Made by a program: the position numbers and the translations under genes
The notes under the pieces: generated by a model
Told to the model about the DNA's origin: nothing
The model's input: the letters and a program-made list of their open reading frames with translations, nothing else
The model's database searches: none
Shown: positions 14,001 through 26,121 of the stretch, one piece after another
Layout of the letters: every line of letters starts with the position of its first letter
Numbering within the stretch: position 1 is the first letter of the stretch
Assembly: GCF_032854445.1 (NCBI RefSeq)
Contig: NC_088302.1
Coordinates: 9,419,338-9,483,337, forward strand
Length of the DNA stretch: 64,000 nt
DNA from: Liolophura sinensis
Taxonomy: Eukaryota > Mollusca > Polyplacophora > Chitonida > Chitonidae
Direction of reading: 5' to 3'

Positions 14001-17000
14001 GAAGAAGAAAGGCTATGACTTGGACAAAATGTGGGGCGATATTGATGACGTCATCATCAAGACACTGATTTCAGCCCACTCTATTCTAAAGCACAACTAC
14101 AGGACGTGTTTCCCAAACCATATCAAGGGCAGTGCTTGTTTTGAGATCCTCGGGTTGGATATTATATTGGACAAGAAACTGAAACCCTATGTTTTAGAGG
14201 TGTGTTTGAGTGAGAGTATTCATGTATGAACTGGAAAAAAATTCTTGTGAGGCAATGTCCTTCTAAGACAAGCATTTACTAAGTGTGGCTTTTCCCCTCA
14301 CCAGTGTAGAATGTCCGCTTCGTGAGCGGTAGATCCAGGGTCAATCCTGGGTCAAGTCACACCTAAGACTTTAAAAGAGGAAGTTGTAGCTTCCTCTCTT
14401 GGCATTCAGCATTAAGGGGATAGTGCAACTACTGGTTGACCCATATCAGTATAATGGCTCTGGCGGGGCGGCTTACATGCTTTTGGTAAGGCATCTCATT
14501 GAAACAGCACTAGATAAAAGAGCGATGGAAATCCGTCCTGCAACAAGGAGGCACATTACATGCATTCTAAGGATTCCTTTGTCACTATATGACTGAGAAA
14601 TTGTTAAGTACGACGTTAAACCCCAAGCACTCACTCCTCTCACCAGTGTGATCACTAAGTTCATTCTGGCTTCCTCTCCAGATATATGTGGGAATGTCTG
14701 CTGTGGGTTCCCTCGGGCTCTGACCGGTTTCCTCCCACCATAATGCTGTGTGCTGTTGTATAAGTGAAATTTTCTTATGTCGAAGTGAATTAAATATGAT
14801 TTTAAGGTTTTAACTAAACACCATTGAACACAGCAATTTACTTTATGGGAGCTGATATTTATAGTATGACACGTTCAATCTACCTGTGAGTGGCATTCTG
14901 CATCAGGCATGGACAAAGCTGGTTCTGCATTTGGAAGTGAATTGTGGATTTAAAGTTGGATTGTGGGAAACAGCCAGTTTGACTGCTTGTGCAGCTGCCT
15001 AATGTTGATTTTCTTTTACTGCAAACATAGTAGGGATGTGAGCTCTGAGGTGATAGTAAGCAACATCTCCATGTAGTTTCAGGCTTCCAATACATTCATT
15101 CTAATTACACTCACTCAGTCATTGATAATGAAAATCTGTTACTCATTTATCTTCCACAACTAAATTCACTCAACCTGATCAGACCCCAGGCTTAACTCAT
15201 GTACCAGATTATCACACTCTTGCAGTTAAAATTTAAACTTGTTTTGTGTTCAGGTCAACCATTCTCCGAGCTTTACAACTGATGCAGAATTGGACCGCGA
15301 GATCAAGGGGACCCTGATTTTTGACACTCTGAACCTAGTCAACTTTGGTGCTTGTGAGAGGAGAAAATGTATCGAGGAAGACAAGAGGAGGATCAAGGAG
15401 AGGCTGTTCCAGAGACAGAACAAAAAAGAGTCAAAGTGAGAAAATAAGACAAAGTAGAAAACGCATATATTTGTAGCATATAACTTGAATATGTAGAAAT
15501 TATATTGTATGTTACATTGTATTTGCGGAAATGTATATATGTTTAGATGTAGTTGTATTTCACGCCCACTGCCCTATTTCTTGTAATTTTGAGGACAGAT
15601 ATAAGTAGTGCTGAAAGCAAAGAATAACATTTCTCTCTCAGTTTTTTGGGAAAGTAAAGATATGAATATGTAGGTGACTAGATGTACTAACCATTTGAAA
15701 AAAAGGAAACTAAATATTCCTGCTACAATTACATGTATATTGGTTAAAAAGAGCACACCAGATATCCCAAAAATTTGAAGAATTAGGGTAGCTACATGAA
15801 CATCTTACATAGGATGTTTAGGAAAGCCACATAGCAGTACATTAAATAAGTCAATGTTTGTGGTTAAGTAACTGTACTCCAGATGTCTCACAGCAGGAAC
15901 ATTGGCCTCCTAAAGCTCTTTTATTGTTTTCTGTAATATGTAATAAGTCTCTATATACTTGTAGCTGTGCTAATAAAGGAAAGAAGTGCTCTACAAACTC
16001 TGCAGCTTGTCAGCAGAGCAAGTTGAGTTTTTACAGAAGCTTGGAATTCACTCAAACTGTAGACAGAAAATGTGATGATGCCTGTTGAGTGTACCCCTGT
16101 GTAATTTTTGCTTGATACAGAGAGGAGCTTGAGCAGGCTCAGGCTCAGTTCTTACAGGTCCAGGAGAAGTACGAGAGCACCCACCTGGGCAACTTCAGAA
16201 GGATTTACCCTCTGGGGAATGTGGAAAAATACGAGAAGTTCTTCAACAGTAGTGGCTCCTTGTTCCAGGAGACGGTTGCCTTCAGGGCTAGATCAGAAAT
16301 GGCTAGGTATTAAACCATTTGGTAACAAATTGGTCATTCCAGCTGTCCTCTGATGTCCTCTCAGTTGTGGATGAACTTTTGTAATATATCCAAACACACC
16401 TTTGTGAATCATTTTTTGTTTTTGACCTATGTTATTGCCTTACTGAAGTCAGTGATAAGGACACTTATATATGCAGTTCTGCACAAACACCTTTGAGTAT
16501 AAGAGGAAGTTATCATCCATACAAAAAATTGAGTTCTAAACCTAAATTTTAAAATATGAAACTTACATACTAGAATTTTTAAGAATACCTAAAATAAGTT
16601 AATGTTGTTTTTCCTTAGTCTTTGTTTTGATAAGCTCATGTCTAATATCCTTCATGTATTCATCGTTGACCTTTTAATTTTACTTCATCAGACAACAGCG
16701 AGAGGAGATAACGAGGAAGAAGGAGAAGCTGGATGCTATACTAAAGGGAAAGAGGAGTGGTTTGGCTCGACCTGAGAGTCCTGGCACACGTCGACGGCGC
16801 ATAAAACGTCCCAGCATGCCAGGGCGACATCTTAGCGCTTCCAGATACTCCCATTCAGAGGTGAGTTTAAAAGGCACATCTGGGCACACTGTCATACAGT
16901 GTCAAATTTTCTCAACATTTCTTCCTTCATTATCTGCTTTTTAACCCAAACATTTCTTATTCAAAGAAAAGCACCAGAAATTGCATTTACAACTACAACC

Positions 17001-20000
17001 CTGGCTATGAAGCCAGGATTCGATTCTTTTTAGTTTTCATGTAAAATGTAGTATCTTTTGTGGTGAAATCAGAAGAAAGAGGCTGGAAGTTCAGAGAACA
17101 TTGTAACATTCATAATCTGATGAGCATGCAACATGCATAAATTTCCTGTTTTGTAGTCATTAAAAGCTGCAAAAGACGATACTATCATGCAATATAAAAG
17201 GCTAGACCATTGCCTAAACACAAATGTATAGTGCTGCTCAACACACCAGCTCTACAAACTTTACACTTGTCATTGCTTGGAGATTAATTCAGTGTGTCTT
17301 ATAAATGACTTTCCTGTTCCTTTAATTGCCATCAGGGCCTGATATAAAATAGAAGTTTGGGCACCTGTACTAGGTGTTCTGACGTTCAACTAGTGTGAGG
17401 GAAGAGAGTCTCATCCCTGCTAAAGATAATACTGCACAATATTTTCAAATACCTTCGTAGAGTATGTCAAGAAGAGTTACACACAAAACAGAAAACATTA
17501 ATCTTTTGGATAGATGATTATTAATAAGTTAATCAATTAATTAATCAATTATTAATCAGTGCTGGTTTTGGTGCCTAACCATGTATATTAGATGAAAAAT
17601 CTTAGTAGAACATGTGTTTGATTGAGCCATTAGGCAGATGTAAAGCTTGACAGGCTACATATCAGCAAGATGTGGTCAGTTATGTTGTTGAGGTTTGCTT
17701 GCAATGTTAAGTTTTGTTGTCTGTCAGTATGAGCGTCAGTCAGGTGAGAACATTGACACCCTGCGGCCAGTGGAGATAGTGGAGGAGGAGGAGTTAGAGA
17801 GGATAAGCGGGTTGTTACAGCGGGACAGTCTGGTGCGGGGGCTTGGCATCGTGGAGCACGTGTACCGTCTCCTCCATTCCACACCCGGCACAGTTGGCGT
17901 CACTAAAGCAGACACCAAGGGAATTCTACCACTGGTGAGTGAAACATGTTCACATGTAAGACACTGTGCTCTGAATACACTGCGGTGAGTTTAGAGGAAC
18001 TTGACTTGCTTAATCTGTGAAGTAACTTTAATACTTTTTAGTGATATTTGAGATTTGATGAACAAAATCTGAAACAATGTAAATTTGACAACAATGTCCC
18101 TGTAATCACTTGTTAGCAACTCCATGTTCATTCTATACATTAACCTGGTGGATGTGCATAAAACATATTTAATGTAGTTGTACCTTCTGACACTGTTGTA
18201 CATTTTCATGGCTTTGGCCAACAGTACATCAATCAGTATTTCAGCTTTATGTGGGTATGTCAGTGCTCATAGCAGTGAGCGTGTACATGGCCAGTAGCCT
18301 TGCCACACCCTGTTCAGTATCGTTGTCACCCAGTATACTCAACATCTCTCTGTATGTCATATATGTAAATATGTTGTGGTGGTAAAGCCTGTAGACTTTG
18401 CCTGAAGCATTGTTCATGTGGTGTGATTTGTCGTGTTAACTAGTTGAGTGGGACTAGTCTGATGAAAAGCACTTAGATCAGTAGTTTACACTGATGTTTC
18501 CTTCTGCAAGTTGCTGGGACAAATTGTGTCATGTGAAAACAGCTTATAATTTTCTTTTTAATGTGGATAAATCCTGTTAGTATCATGTATCGTTGGCTGT
18601 TTTCACTTTGGTACTGTATACCTTTTTCTATGTTCACATAATGATGCACCACCTTCCTGTGCTTTATTGTCACATTTACACATAATTTTTATCACTCCTG
18701 TGACATATAAGGAACCAAAAGCCTTGCTTTGCACTTTGGATGGCATGATGTGGTATGATCTGGCCAAGTGAACTAATGGGTTCTGTCAGAAGTTCACAAG
18801 CTTTTGACAAATGATGTTACAGGAATATTTAGATTCCATTGAAATTCCCTACCTTGCCTTTCTTACAGCTGAATCAAGGTATAATTTGATTTATAATATA
18901 ATATTAATTTTTAGCGTTTGCTTTAAAGACATGTTACCATTTTGTTTTTGTACATGTACTTTGAATTTTAGTATAAGTATCAGTGTCCTACAATATAAAC
19001 ATTTTCTCAGGAGCCTGTCACGAATGTGGTGCCTGTGAGTTCAAGCCCAACTCATGTTGGCTTCCTCTCTGGTCATATGTGGGAAGGTTTTCCAGCAACC
19101 TGCGGATAGGTCTTGCAGGTTTCCTCCCACCATAATGCCGGCCAACGTCATATAAGTGAAGTATTCTTGAGTAAGGCATGAAACACTATTCAAAACAATA
19201 AATAAGTAGAAACGTCTGAGTTTTAAGGAGAAATATAAATTACTGGACAATGACTGGATTTCAGCTAGTTTCTGAGTACATGTACTTTGTATTCCCCCAT
19301 GCACACTCCATTGTACTAACTGTCATTAAATGTCCTATCCCCTTCTCTCTCCTTCAATTTTTCACTGCTCTTGCGTCCTCGGCTCTTCTGCTGCACAGTC
19401 CGTAGACCAATGGTCAAACACAGCACACGAGTTCTACCCCTCCAGCCATCAGGTTGCACTGCGGCCCAAAGACAAACATTACTACCAAAAACTGCTTGAC
19501 AAATATTACGGACAGAATAGCATGGTGATCAGTGATCGGTACCTGCCTAACCATCAACACTCAAGTCGTATGAATAACTTTGTACCGGATAGTAGAGATG
19601 ATATTGTGAAGCGGTACCCTCTGCTTAAGCTTTCCCGCAGTGCGGCTGATTCCAGGGTAGTGTCTTTCACCTCTACGCAAGACGATAGTTCCAAGCGAAA
19701 TACTGCATTCATTGAGGAGAATGCAGAGGTGGAGGTTGGTATAGGGTTGACTGACGTGATACTGGAAATCACATGCTTTAGTTCAGACATGCATGTTTTG
19801 CTGCTTGTTTTTCAAGTTTTGTCGCTTAATCAGTTCGCTAATTGCCTGGTTTTACAGCTTGGTTGATGCCAACTTACCTATTTTCCTTTTTATTTTTTGC
19901 TTATGATTAAGTATCATTTCTTTACCCTGCATGCTTTGGGACCTCTAACACGTCTTACCACTGTCAGAAATTCATACCTTTTGACTGTATAACAAATCAG

Positions 20001-23000
20001 ATTCCACCCTATAAAAATTGGATGTTTAGTATGCTTAACCTTTTTGATAGGTGTGAAATTTCTATAAATGGATACATGTATGTCTATTTACTAATCTGTA
20101 TGCCGAGACATTTTCTCTTCCTGTGTGGCTATGTACTCCACACTATCACATGGTGTGTTTAAGTTTGCCGTTTGATTGTAATACAGACCTTTGCTTCTCT
20201 GGTGATAAAATCGCTGTAACATGTAGTGTTCAGAATTACAGTATTAAACAGTGACCGGCTGTCTGTTGTAGATTACAATAAAGTTTGTTGAAATAACATA
20301 GGCCAGCTGTTGATTTTGTTGACTTACAACCTTTGATGAATGTATTGACTGACTAACCAAAATTTTTTTACTCTTCCTTTTTCTCCACTTTTTTCTTTGT
20401 TAAACAATGAACTGCTAGAAATACTTTAAATTTGGCAGTCCATATACTGTGATACAGAACGTCTCATGAATATGGGAACATAAACAAGTATAGTAAGTCA
20501 ATTAGGGATCAGATGTGTGAAACAGGAGCAGACATATTAATTTACTGATGACTTCAGGTCAAATCTTCAAGCTGTCAGGGGAATCTGATCTATTGCTTTC
20601 ATAAAACTTATTTATTGATTGTAATTAAGTGTTGTTTACAGTGATGCAGCTGTTGTCATGTGTGTTTGTTTGCAGGCCACATTGCCTAATATTGTGATTA
20701 ACCCTTTTTCAGGCTGACGATCTTAACCACAGCAGCAACTATATCAGTTTTAACGAGAACAGTATATACCACCCCACGCACATCCCCCTGTACACTTCAC
20801 TGCCCCAGCACGCTTTCCCCAGCCAGATCTCCTACTCTACACTGCAGCCCATGCCAACCACGTCTAACCCGTCTTCCCACTCACGCCTCAGCTCCTACAC
20901 TCAAGCTCATGTATCTCTGTCTGCCCAGCCTAATCACCAGATGAACCAATGGCAGAAGTCCAAGCCCCACAACCTGACCACCACGTCTGACAGAACCTCC
21001 AGCATGTTCCAGGTCAGTATGCCCATTTATAATGGCATTTAGTCACGTAAAACCTCATACTATACGCCGCATTACCTGGTGTCCAGTAGACTGTTCTGTA
21101 ATGGAACCGCCAAAAAAGTTCTGAGTTGAACAACAAGTGTCCATTTTTTGCCAGTACTCTGATTGGCCTTCCACAACTTGAATTGTGCTAAGGCGTCTTC
21201 TTGCCTTCACATGGAACCAATTTCACATCCATATGATTGGTGTGGTACAAGAACATTTTGTTAGCCAGTCATACAGAGGAGAACCAGCTAAGATTCACAG
21301 GCATCATCTCACATGTATGTTGTTGTGTTCAGGACTTCTTAATGGCTCTCCTGGATGCCATACTGATAATGCTAAGCAAGTGAAGATTTTACAAGGCTAC
21401 ATTGCATTCCCCTCCAAATGGACATGAGACCTGGAGGACACTGATGTTTCATTCCAGTGGCAAGGCTTTCTTATAAATGGTTTGCGAGATATTAACCAAA
21501 TATTAACCACAAGTAACAGGTGTTAAAATCAACATTTCAGTTTTGTTGTCTTTTGACCTACTTTCATTAAGAATTTCATGCGGATGTCAAGAGCCAAATT
21601 ATCATTACAAGTTTTGATTTGTTATTTTAATAGTTCTTAAGTCAAAAACAGTACTTGTCACTGGCCTGGTATGGAGTTCAATGGAGATCACTTGCCAGTG
21701 ACCAATATATAAGCTTGCTGTATCATGTGTGTGGGTAAAAATCTATGTATCGCATGAAGACAAGTTTATCAGTTATGTACCAAAGGCACTAGAATTTCCT
21801 CCACCTTAAGAATAACTACCATCAGATTAATCAGATGACAACAGCATTAAACACCAATCAAAAAAAGTAAAAATAAATTTGATTGTCAGTAATATTTGTC
21901 CCATTAACATTCGCTCAGCAGAGGACAAGATACACACGAAAACCACTTGGCTCCACCAGAGGAATGTCAACTACAGCTGTGCCAGAAAGTGAATACCGTC
22001 ACCTGTCCCATCTGCTGGAGACAGAGGCAGAGCGCAGTCGGCTTGCAGCCCGTACAGAAGTTACTGACAGGTGGTCTGATGGAATCCTACCTCCACACAA
22101 AAGAGTGTTAAGTGCAAATGCCCAGAGTAAGCCCAATCCTGAACCAGGTAATTTATAGTACATTTGTTACAGGGTAACAGATTTTGAATTGGAGTTACCA
22201 GTGTCTCCTTTTTTAACACACATGCAAAAAAAAGTTTATTGTTAATATATATAATTTTGTGATGTTCATGTACATACAACATGGGTCGTTAACAATATCC
22301 TGTATTGTCTGCTGTTTTTGTTGCAAACCTTCGTACCTTGCAAACAGTAAGGTTTACAGAACCACAACTTGTGGTGCAGCATATAATAGGAAATAATTAT
22401 ACAACAGTTTAGTTTGCTTGTCCAAAAACATTTTTATTGGTATGGTGAGGACAGGTATGTCACTGGCTTTATAGGATACCCCGTTTGTTTCATGACTAAT
22501 GCACTGATTCTTCATTTATTTATTTGATTGGTGTTTTTATGTTGTACTCAAGAATATTTCACTTTATATGACGACTGCCAGCATTACGGTGGGAGGAAAC
22601 CAGGCAGAGCCCGGGGGAAACCCACGACCATCCGCAGGTTGCTGGCAGGATGCACTGATTAAGCTCCAAAGTTCAGTGCATTTCATGTCAAGCTAGCCTT
22701 GATCTTTAATTGTACCTACATAACATGTAGACAGGTTGGCATACAGCTTCATGTACACTTGACACATATTTGATTTCCATGCAAGATGTGAATGGTATAT
22801 CTGCCCTTATGTGATTCATCTTTATGAATAGTTAATATTTTTTACTTTTGAGACTGAAGAGTTATCTCGTCTCAGTCCATCAGTCTGTCTCCCTTGACGT
22901 GGGGGGGTTGAAATTCAGGTCTTGCTGCATTAAATCAGGAGGTGTGACATGAACTTGGTAAAGGGACCTATAGTGGTGTATTTTTTCTGGGCACTATTAC

Positions 23001-23297
23001 ACCTGACTGTAATCATACAAACATAAAAATTCTTCATTTTGGCATAAAAATGAACAATATTTGTTTCCAGGGATGCCTGGTCTCTCTGTGGTGTCTGGCC
23101 CAGCACCTGTGGTTCAGCGACCAGAGTTGTCTTCCCCTAACAGTGGCAGCAACCAGCTATCCAGTCGTGTGAATAATTACGAGAACAACAACAACCAGCA
23201 GCGTTCAACCAAATCTCAGCGGATAAGAGGTGCCTCAAATAACATTAGACTGAAACAACTGGAACTGCGAGAAAATCACGCACTGGTGTTGAGCTGA
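5019..23297 (+). CDS. TTLL6: Tubulin polyglutamylase, TTLL6/TTLL13 type
   Basis: Ligates glutamate chains onto tubulin tails of axonemes and stable microtubules (known for the family). Seventeen coding exons join in phase to 1039 aa: 5019-5274, 5851-5977, 6702-6742, 7563-7681, 8906-9036, 11665-11821, 12188-12331, 12655-12740, 13974-14199, 15254-15435, 16121-16306, 16692-16860, 17728-17934, 19399-19734, 20713-21012, 21922-22147, 23071-23297. Residues 1-127 are acidic, ending in a lysine run. The TTL domain starts near 129. Visible catalytic motifs are ILKPESG (about 241), DLRIYV (287), HLTNYAINKH (331) and EVNHSPS (429), supplying ATP- and Mg-binding residues. A basic helix after it (about 470-490) matches the microtubule-binding extension. 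The long tail beyond about 600 is Ser/Gln/Asn-rich and poorly conserved. Orthology to TTLL6 versus TTLL13 cannot be settled by eye. The exon 16 start may be 21919. Confidence 0.93.
6877..7155 (+). repeat. SINE family A, full-length copy
   Basis: This is the best copy in the window. The head GGGGCCTCTGTGGCTCAGTT carries a pol III A box (TGGCTCAGTTGG), and AGTTCAAGTCC about 60 bp on fits a B box, so the head is tRNA-derived. The body carries the GGTCGTGGGTTTCCCCCAGG block and the 3' block ending ATTCTTGAGTATGGC. It closes with a poly-A and AATA-repeat tail. It lies in TTLL intron 3. Confidence 0.9.
8415..8690 (+). repeat. SINE family A
   Basis: A near full-length diverged copy. The head is decayed (TGGCTCATTCGGTTAGCTTG), while the B-box region GAGTTCAAGTCC, the body and the 3' block are clear. 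The tail is AATAAATGAATAAATAAA. Confidence 0.88.
10365..10500 (-). repeat. SINE family A, 3' fragment, reverse
   Basis: Reads as the reverse complement of the family: TTTATTTATTTGATTGGTGT, CTCAAGAATATTTC, CACCATTATGGTGGGAGG and CAGAGCCCAGGGGAAACC. It accounts for the 92-codon plus-strand frame here. Confidence 0.85.
10670..10862 (+). repeat. SINE family A, diverged
   Basis: A decayed head (GCCGAGGTGGTTAGCC), the CACCCAGGACCCTCTGACCA block, then the body and a 3' block ending GAAATATTCTTGAG. Several internal deletions are present. Confidence 0.75.
10863..11664 (+). other. Intron 5 of TTLL, remaining part
   Basis: Unique-looking AT-rich intron sequence ending in a TTTTTTTACAG acceptor at 11664. 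I see no other feature in it. Confidence 0.5.
14290..14632 (+). repeat. Interspersed repeat family B
   Basis: Shares with 49775-50045 the words CACACCTAAGACTTTAAA, GATAGTGCAACTACTGGTTG, ATAATGGCTC, GGAGGCACATTACATGCATT and the 3' end GTTAAACCCCAAGCACTC. Weaker relatives are at 25580 and 54205. No coding capacity is seen. It is probably a SINE with an unrecognised head. Confidence 0.8.
14635..14790 (+). repeat. SINE family A, partial
   Basis: Directly follows the family B repeat. It contains CTCTCACCAGTGTGATCACT, CTCGGGCTCTGACCGG, CACCATAATGCTG and a 3' block ending GTGAAATTTTCTTATG. Confidence 0.75.
15590..15790 (+). repeat. Dispersed repeat family C
   Basis: Resembles 53870-54052 over most of its length. 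Both hold GGAAAAGTAAAGATATGA-like, GAAACTAAATATTCCTGCTA-like and ATATTGGTTAAAA-like blocks in the same order and spacing. The family is unknown to me. Confidence 0.6.
19008..19205 (+). repeat. SINE family A, lacking the head
   Basis: Begins at the AGGAGCCTGTCACGAATGTG block, keeps the GAGTTCAAGCCC B-box-like word and the CACCATAATGCCGGCC and ATTCTTGAGTAAGGC blocks, and ends in AATAAATAAG. It lies in TTLL intron 13. Confidence 0.8.
22512..22655 (-). repeat. SINE family A, 3' part, reverse
   Basis: Reverse complement of the 3' half: TTATTTATTTGATTGGTGTT, CTCAAGAATATTTCAC, CAGAGCCCGGGGGAAACC, then CATCCGCAGGTTGCTGGCAG. It lies in TTLL intron 16. Confidence 0.85.
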
Positions 23298-24660
23298 TTT
23301 CCGTCCAAGCCGTAGTCAGGTTGCATTTTTGTGATAATATTACTCAGCCAGTGGTTGTGAATTGTGAGAATTAATACCCAGTCTGCTTCAACACACTGAA
23401 GCACCTAGTTAGTGGCATTCCATGATTATACTGTGATATACTCAGGTCTTTGAAATATATCAACGTTGCCTGTGATGTTCCTGAAGTTGCTGTACCAAGT
23501 ATTATCTTATTGCTTGTGACAGTGAAAGGTGTGTGTTATATTGTATTGCTAGGTTATTTTACACCAAGGTTTCAATCCTTAGAAAGTTCTAAAACTATGA
23601 ATGTGATGGTTTATGAGCACCATTCGGGAATAGATTCAAATTGCTACGTTGTGGCTGCGAGGAAAGACCAGTACTAAGTTCAGGAGAACACTGGTACACA
23701 TTTGCTAGCAGTTTGCTGCTCAAACTGGATTCCCAGTGCCAGCAAACAAGTGATTCCCAGCACCATTGGACACTTGACTGCCAGCACCAATAGACACCTG
23801 TCTAGATACATTATTGTCAGCACCAGTGGACACTTGATTGTATGCACCAGTAAACTCCCAGTTGCCAGCACCCGTGGACATGTGATTTCCAGCTCCAGTC
23901 AATACCTGATGGCAGTCACTCTGACATAGATACCTGATTGCAAGCATAAGCAGACATTAGATTTTGTATGTAGAATCAATGTGGACACTTGACTGCAGAC
24001 ACCACAGAGCACATTTTGAGATTACAAATGGACACCAGTTTGCAAGCACTGACCCATCTCATGGTTTTAGGCATTTCAGACAACACAGTCATACCTCTCA
24101 TAGCATGAACTACAGTACTAAATTTGAATTGCAGTGGCTTAATCTGTGCTATAAAGGCTTTCCATATTATCAGTACCAATGGCAAATCCTGGATGAGTGT
24201 TGAAAGGCTGGTCAGAGTTCAGTTTAAAGGATGAACAAACATGCATAAAACCTGCATTTTAAGCGGCACTACCGATGGTGCTAATACTCCAGCATTTTTA
24301 CAGAATATAAAGAATTTCTCTCTATCATAAACTTACTCCTGGAAAGTCCCCTTTCTACAGTAGTGCTCCCTTACAATTTCTGTTATCAGAGCTCCCTACA
24401 TGTCAGAAAGAAACTTCTCTTAATTCTGTATGTTTGAATTAAAGAAACATGATGCCACCTTAAAATACTGAACATTACAGTAAACAAGTAGGTAATATTT
24501 CATGACAAAAAGGATTTTGTAATCTACATATGCTTATTTCACTTCACTGAGAATCATGCAATATCCCAATGCTCTTCAGTTAGCATCTTGATAGCAGCAT
24601 CTGTCAGTTTATACACACATGGTAAATTTTTACATTGAAAAAATGTAACTGGTAGAAGAA

Positions 24661-24666
24661 ATAAAT
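24661..24666 (+). terminator. Possible poly(A) signal
   Basis: An AATAAA hexamer about 1.36 kb after the TTLL stop codon. It is not unique in this AT-rich DNA, so the real 3' end of the transcript is uncertain. Confidence 0.25.
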
Positions 24667-25579
24667 GTCCATGTATATGTATGGTTGTATGTTTGTTATA
24701 ACATATATATTGATGCTCTTAGTTACATGTTGATACATGTATTGTTACATAAGTTATTGTGGAGATGTAAGTTGTGATATAGTTTTGTGAATTAAACATT
24801 ACCTGTACAGTTTGTTGGAGTTCACCTGTAAATTGGAATCTTTGTTGCTGTATTTGTGTTACCTGTGTATTTTATGATCAGGTTCATCACCATTACTTAG
24901 CAAACCTTTGTAATTTTGTGTCCTTGTCTTATTGTTCATTGCAAATTTTCAAATTCATTACTATTGTCTGTGATTCATTGATGGCCAAAATATTGATGTG
25001 ATATTTTTTTTTATTTTGTAAGTAGTGTTAATATTTTTATTTCAAGGCTTACCTTACGTCTACCTGCTTTGCCCATTCCAGCTAACAGTATTTTCTTCTA
25101 ATACCAGCATTACACATAGTGCTGTCAAGGAGTATTATACAACAAAGATTATTCTACATGTATAACTAAGAATGAAAATATTTGACTTTGGGAACTCTTT
25201 AAGAAAATCAATCATAGTGATTATATCCTGTTTGCATAAATATTAAATCAGAACTTATCTGACTTTTGGAATGAAACATCAGAGCTGTTCTTGTTTCATC
25301 ACATAAAGGTACATGTACTTATCAAACAGGAACATGTATCCAGTCATATTTTTCAGTATTGCCCCTAAAATGCTGCTTTTTATGATCTGTGATCCACACT
25401 TGACATTTTTAATTGTATTCTGTGATAAACACTGAGAGTTTACATATTAATGGTAAAAATACTGTACATCGTAGAACCAATAATTGGAACACAAATTGTC
25501 TATTTTTGTAACCATTGATAAATAAGACTTTATTTATGAAATATATCATTGTGTGTGTTTTGCATTTATTTATCATCAA

Positions 25580-25835
25580 ACCCAGGTCAGGTGATACCAA
25601 AGACTTTAAAAATGGTACTGGCTGCTGCCTCGCTTGATACTCAGCACTGATAGGTTAGAGCAAAGAAACATGACTGTTTGGCGCCTTGTCAGTATAATGT
25701 GACTGGGAAGGGTGTCATGTCTGGTGTCTTCGGCATGATACTTTGACGGTATAGACTGGCCCTGCCACAAGAACATAAATTATATGTACACACATCTAAA
25801 AGTACCATGTTAAACCCCAAGCATACATACATACA
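25580..25835 (+). repeat. Interspersed repeat family B, diverged
   Basis: Shows CCAAAGACTTTAAAAATGG, CAGTATAATGTGACTGG, GGTGTCATGTCTGGTGTCTT and the closing GTTAAACCCCAAGCATACAT. It is closer to 54205-54480 than to the copies at 14290 and 49775, so at least two subfamilies exist. Confidence 0.7.
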
Positions 25836-26121
25836 TACATTTATCTCTCCCATATAGCATGATTTGATAAAGAGGCATACTTCACGGTATAGCTTCAAGT
25901 TTTTATATGGTAGCGAAAGCAGCACAGGGACAGTTTTTATATGATGAAAGACCAATGAGGAAGTAAATTGCGTTCATACAAACCATGGTGTCACTTTTAT
26001 ATACCTCATGCTATATTTGTACAGATAGCTAATAAAGAGCAGATTGTGCAACTTCGCTTTGGATAGATTTGTCTAACAGTTTAACCATTTCTTGTTCAAG
26101 TAAGGTCTTCCACATCGAGTG

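Larger units (their letters stand above)
23298..26121. other. TTLL 3' region and intergenic DNA
   Basis: Just after the TTLL stop. From 23740 to 23960 runs a diverged tandem repeat of about 29-30 bp units containing CCAGCACCAGTGGACACTTG-like words. A possible poly(A) signal is at 24661. A family B repeat lies at 25580. No other gene is seen. Confidence 0.5.
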
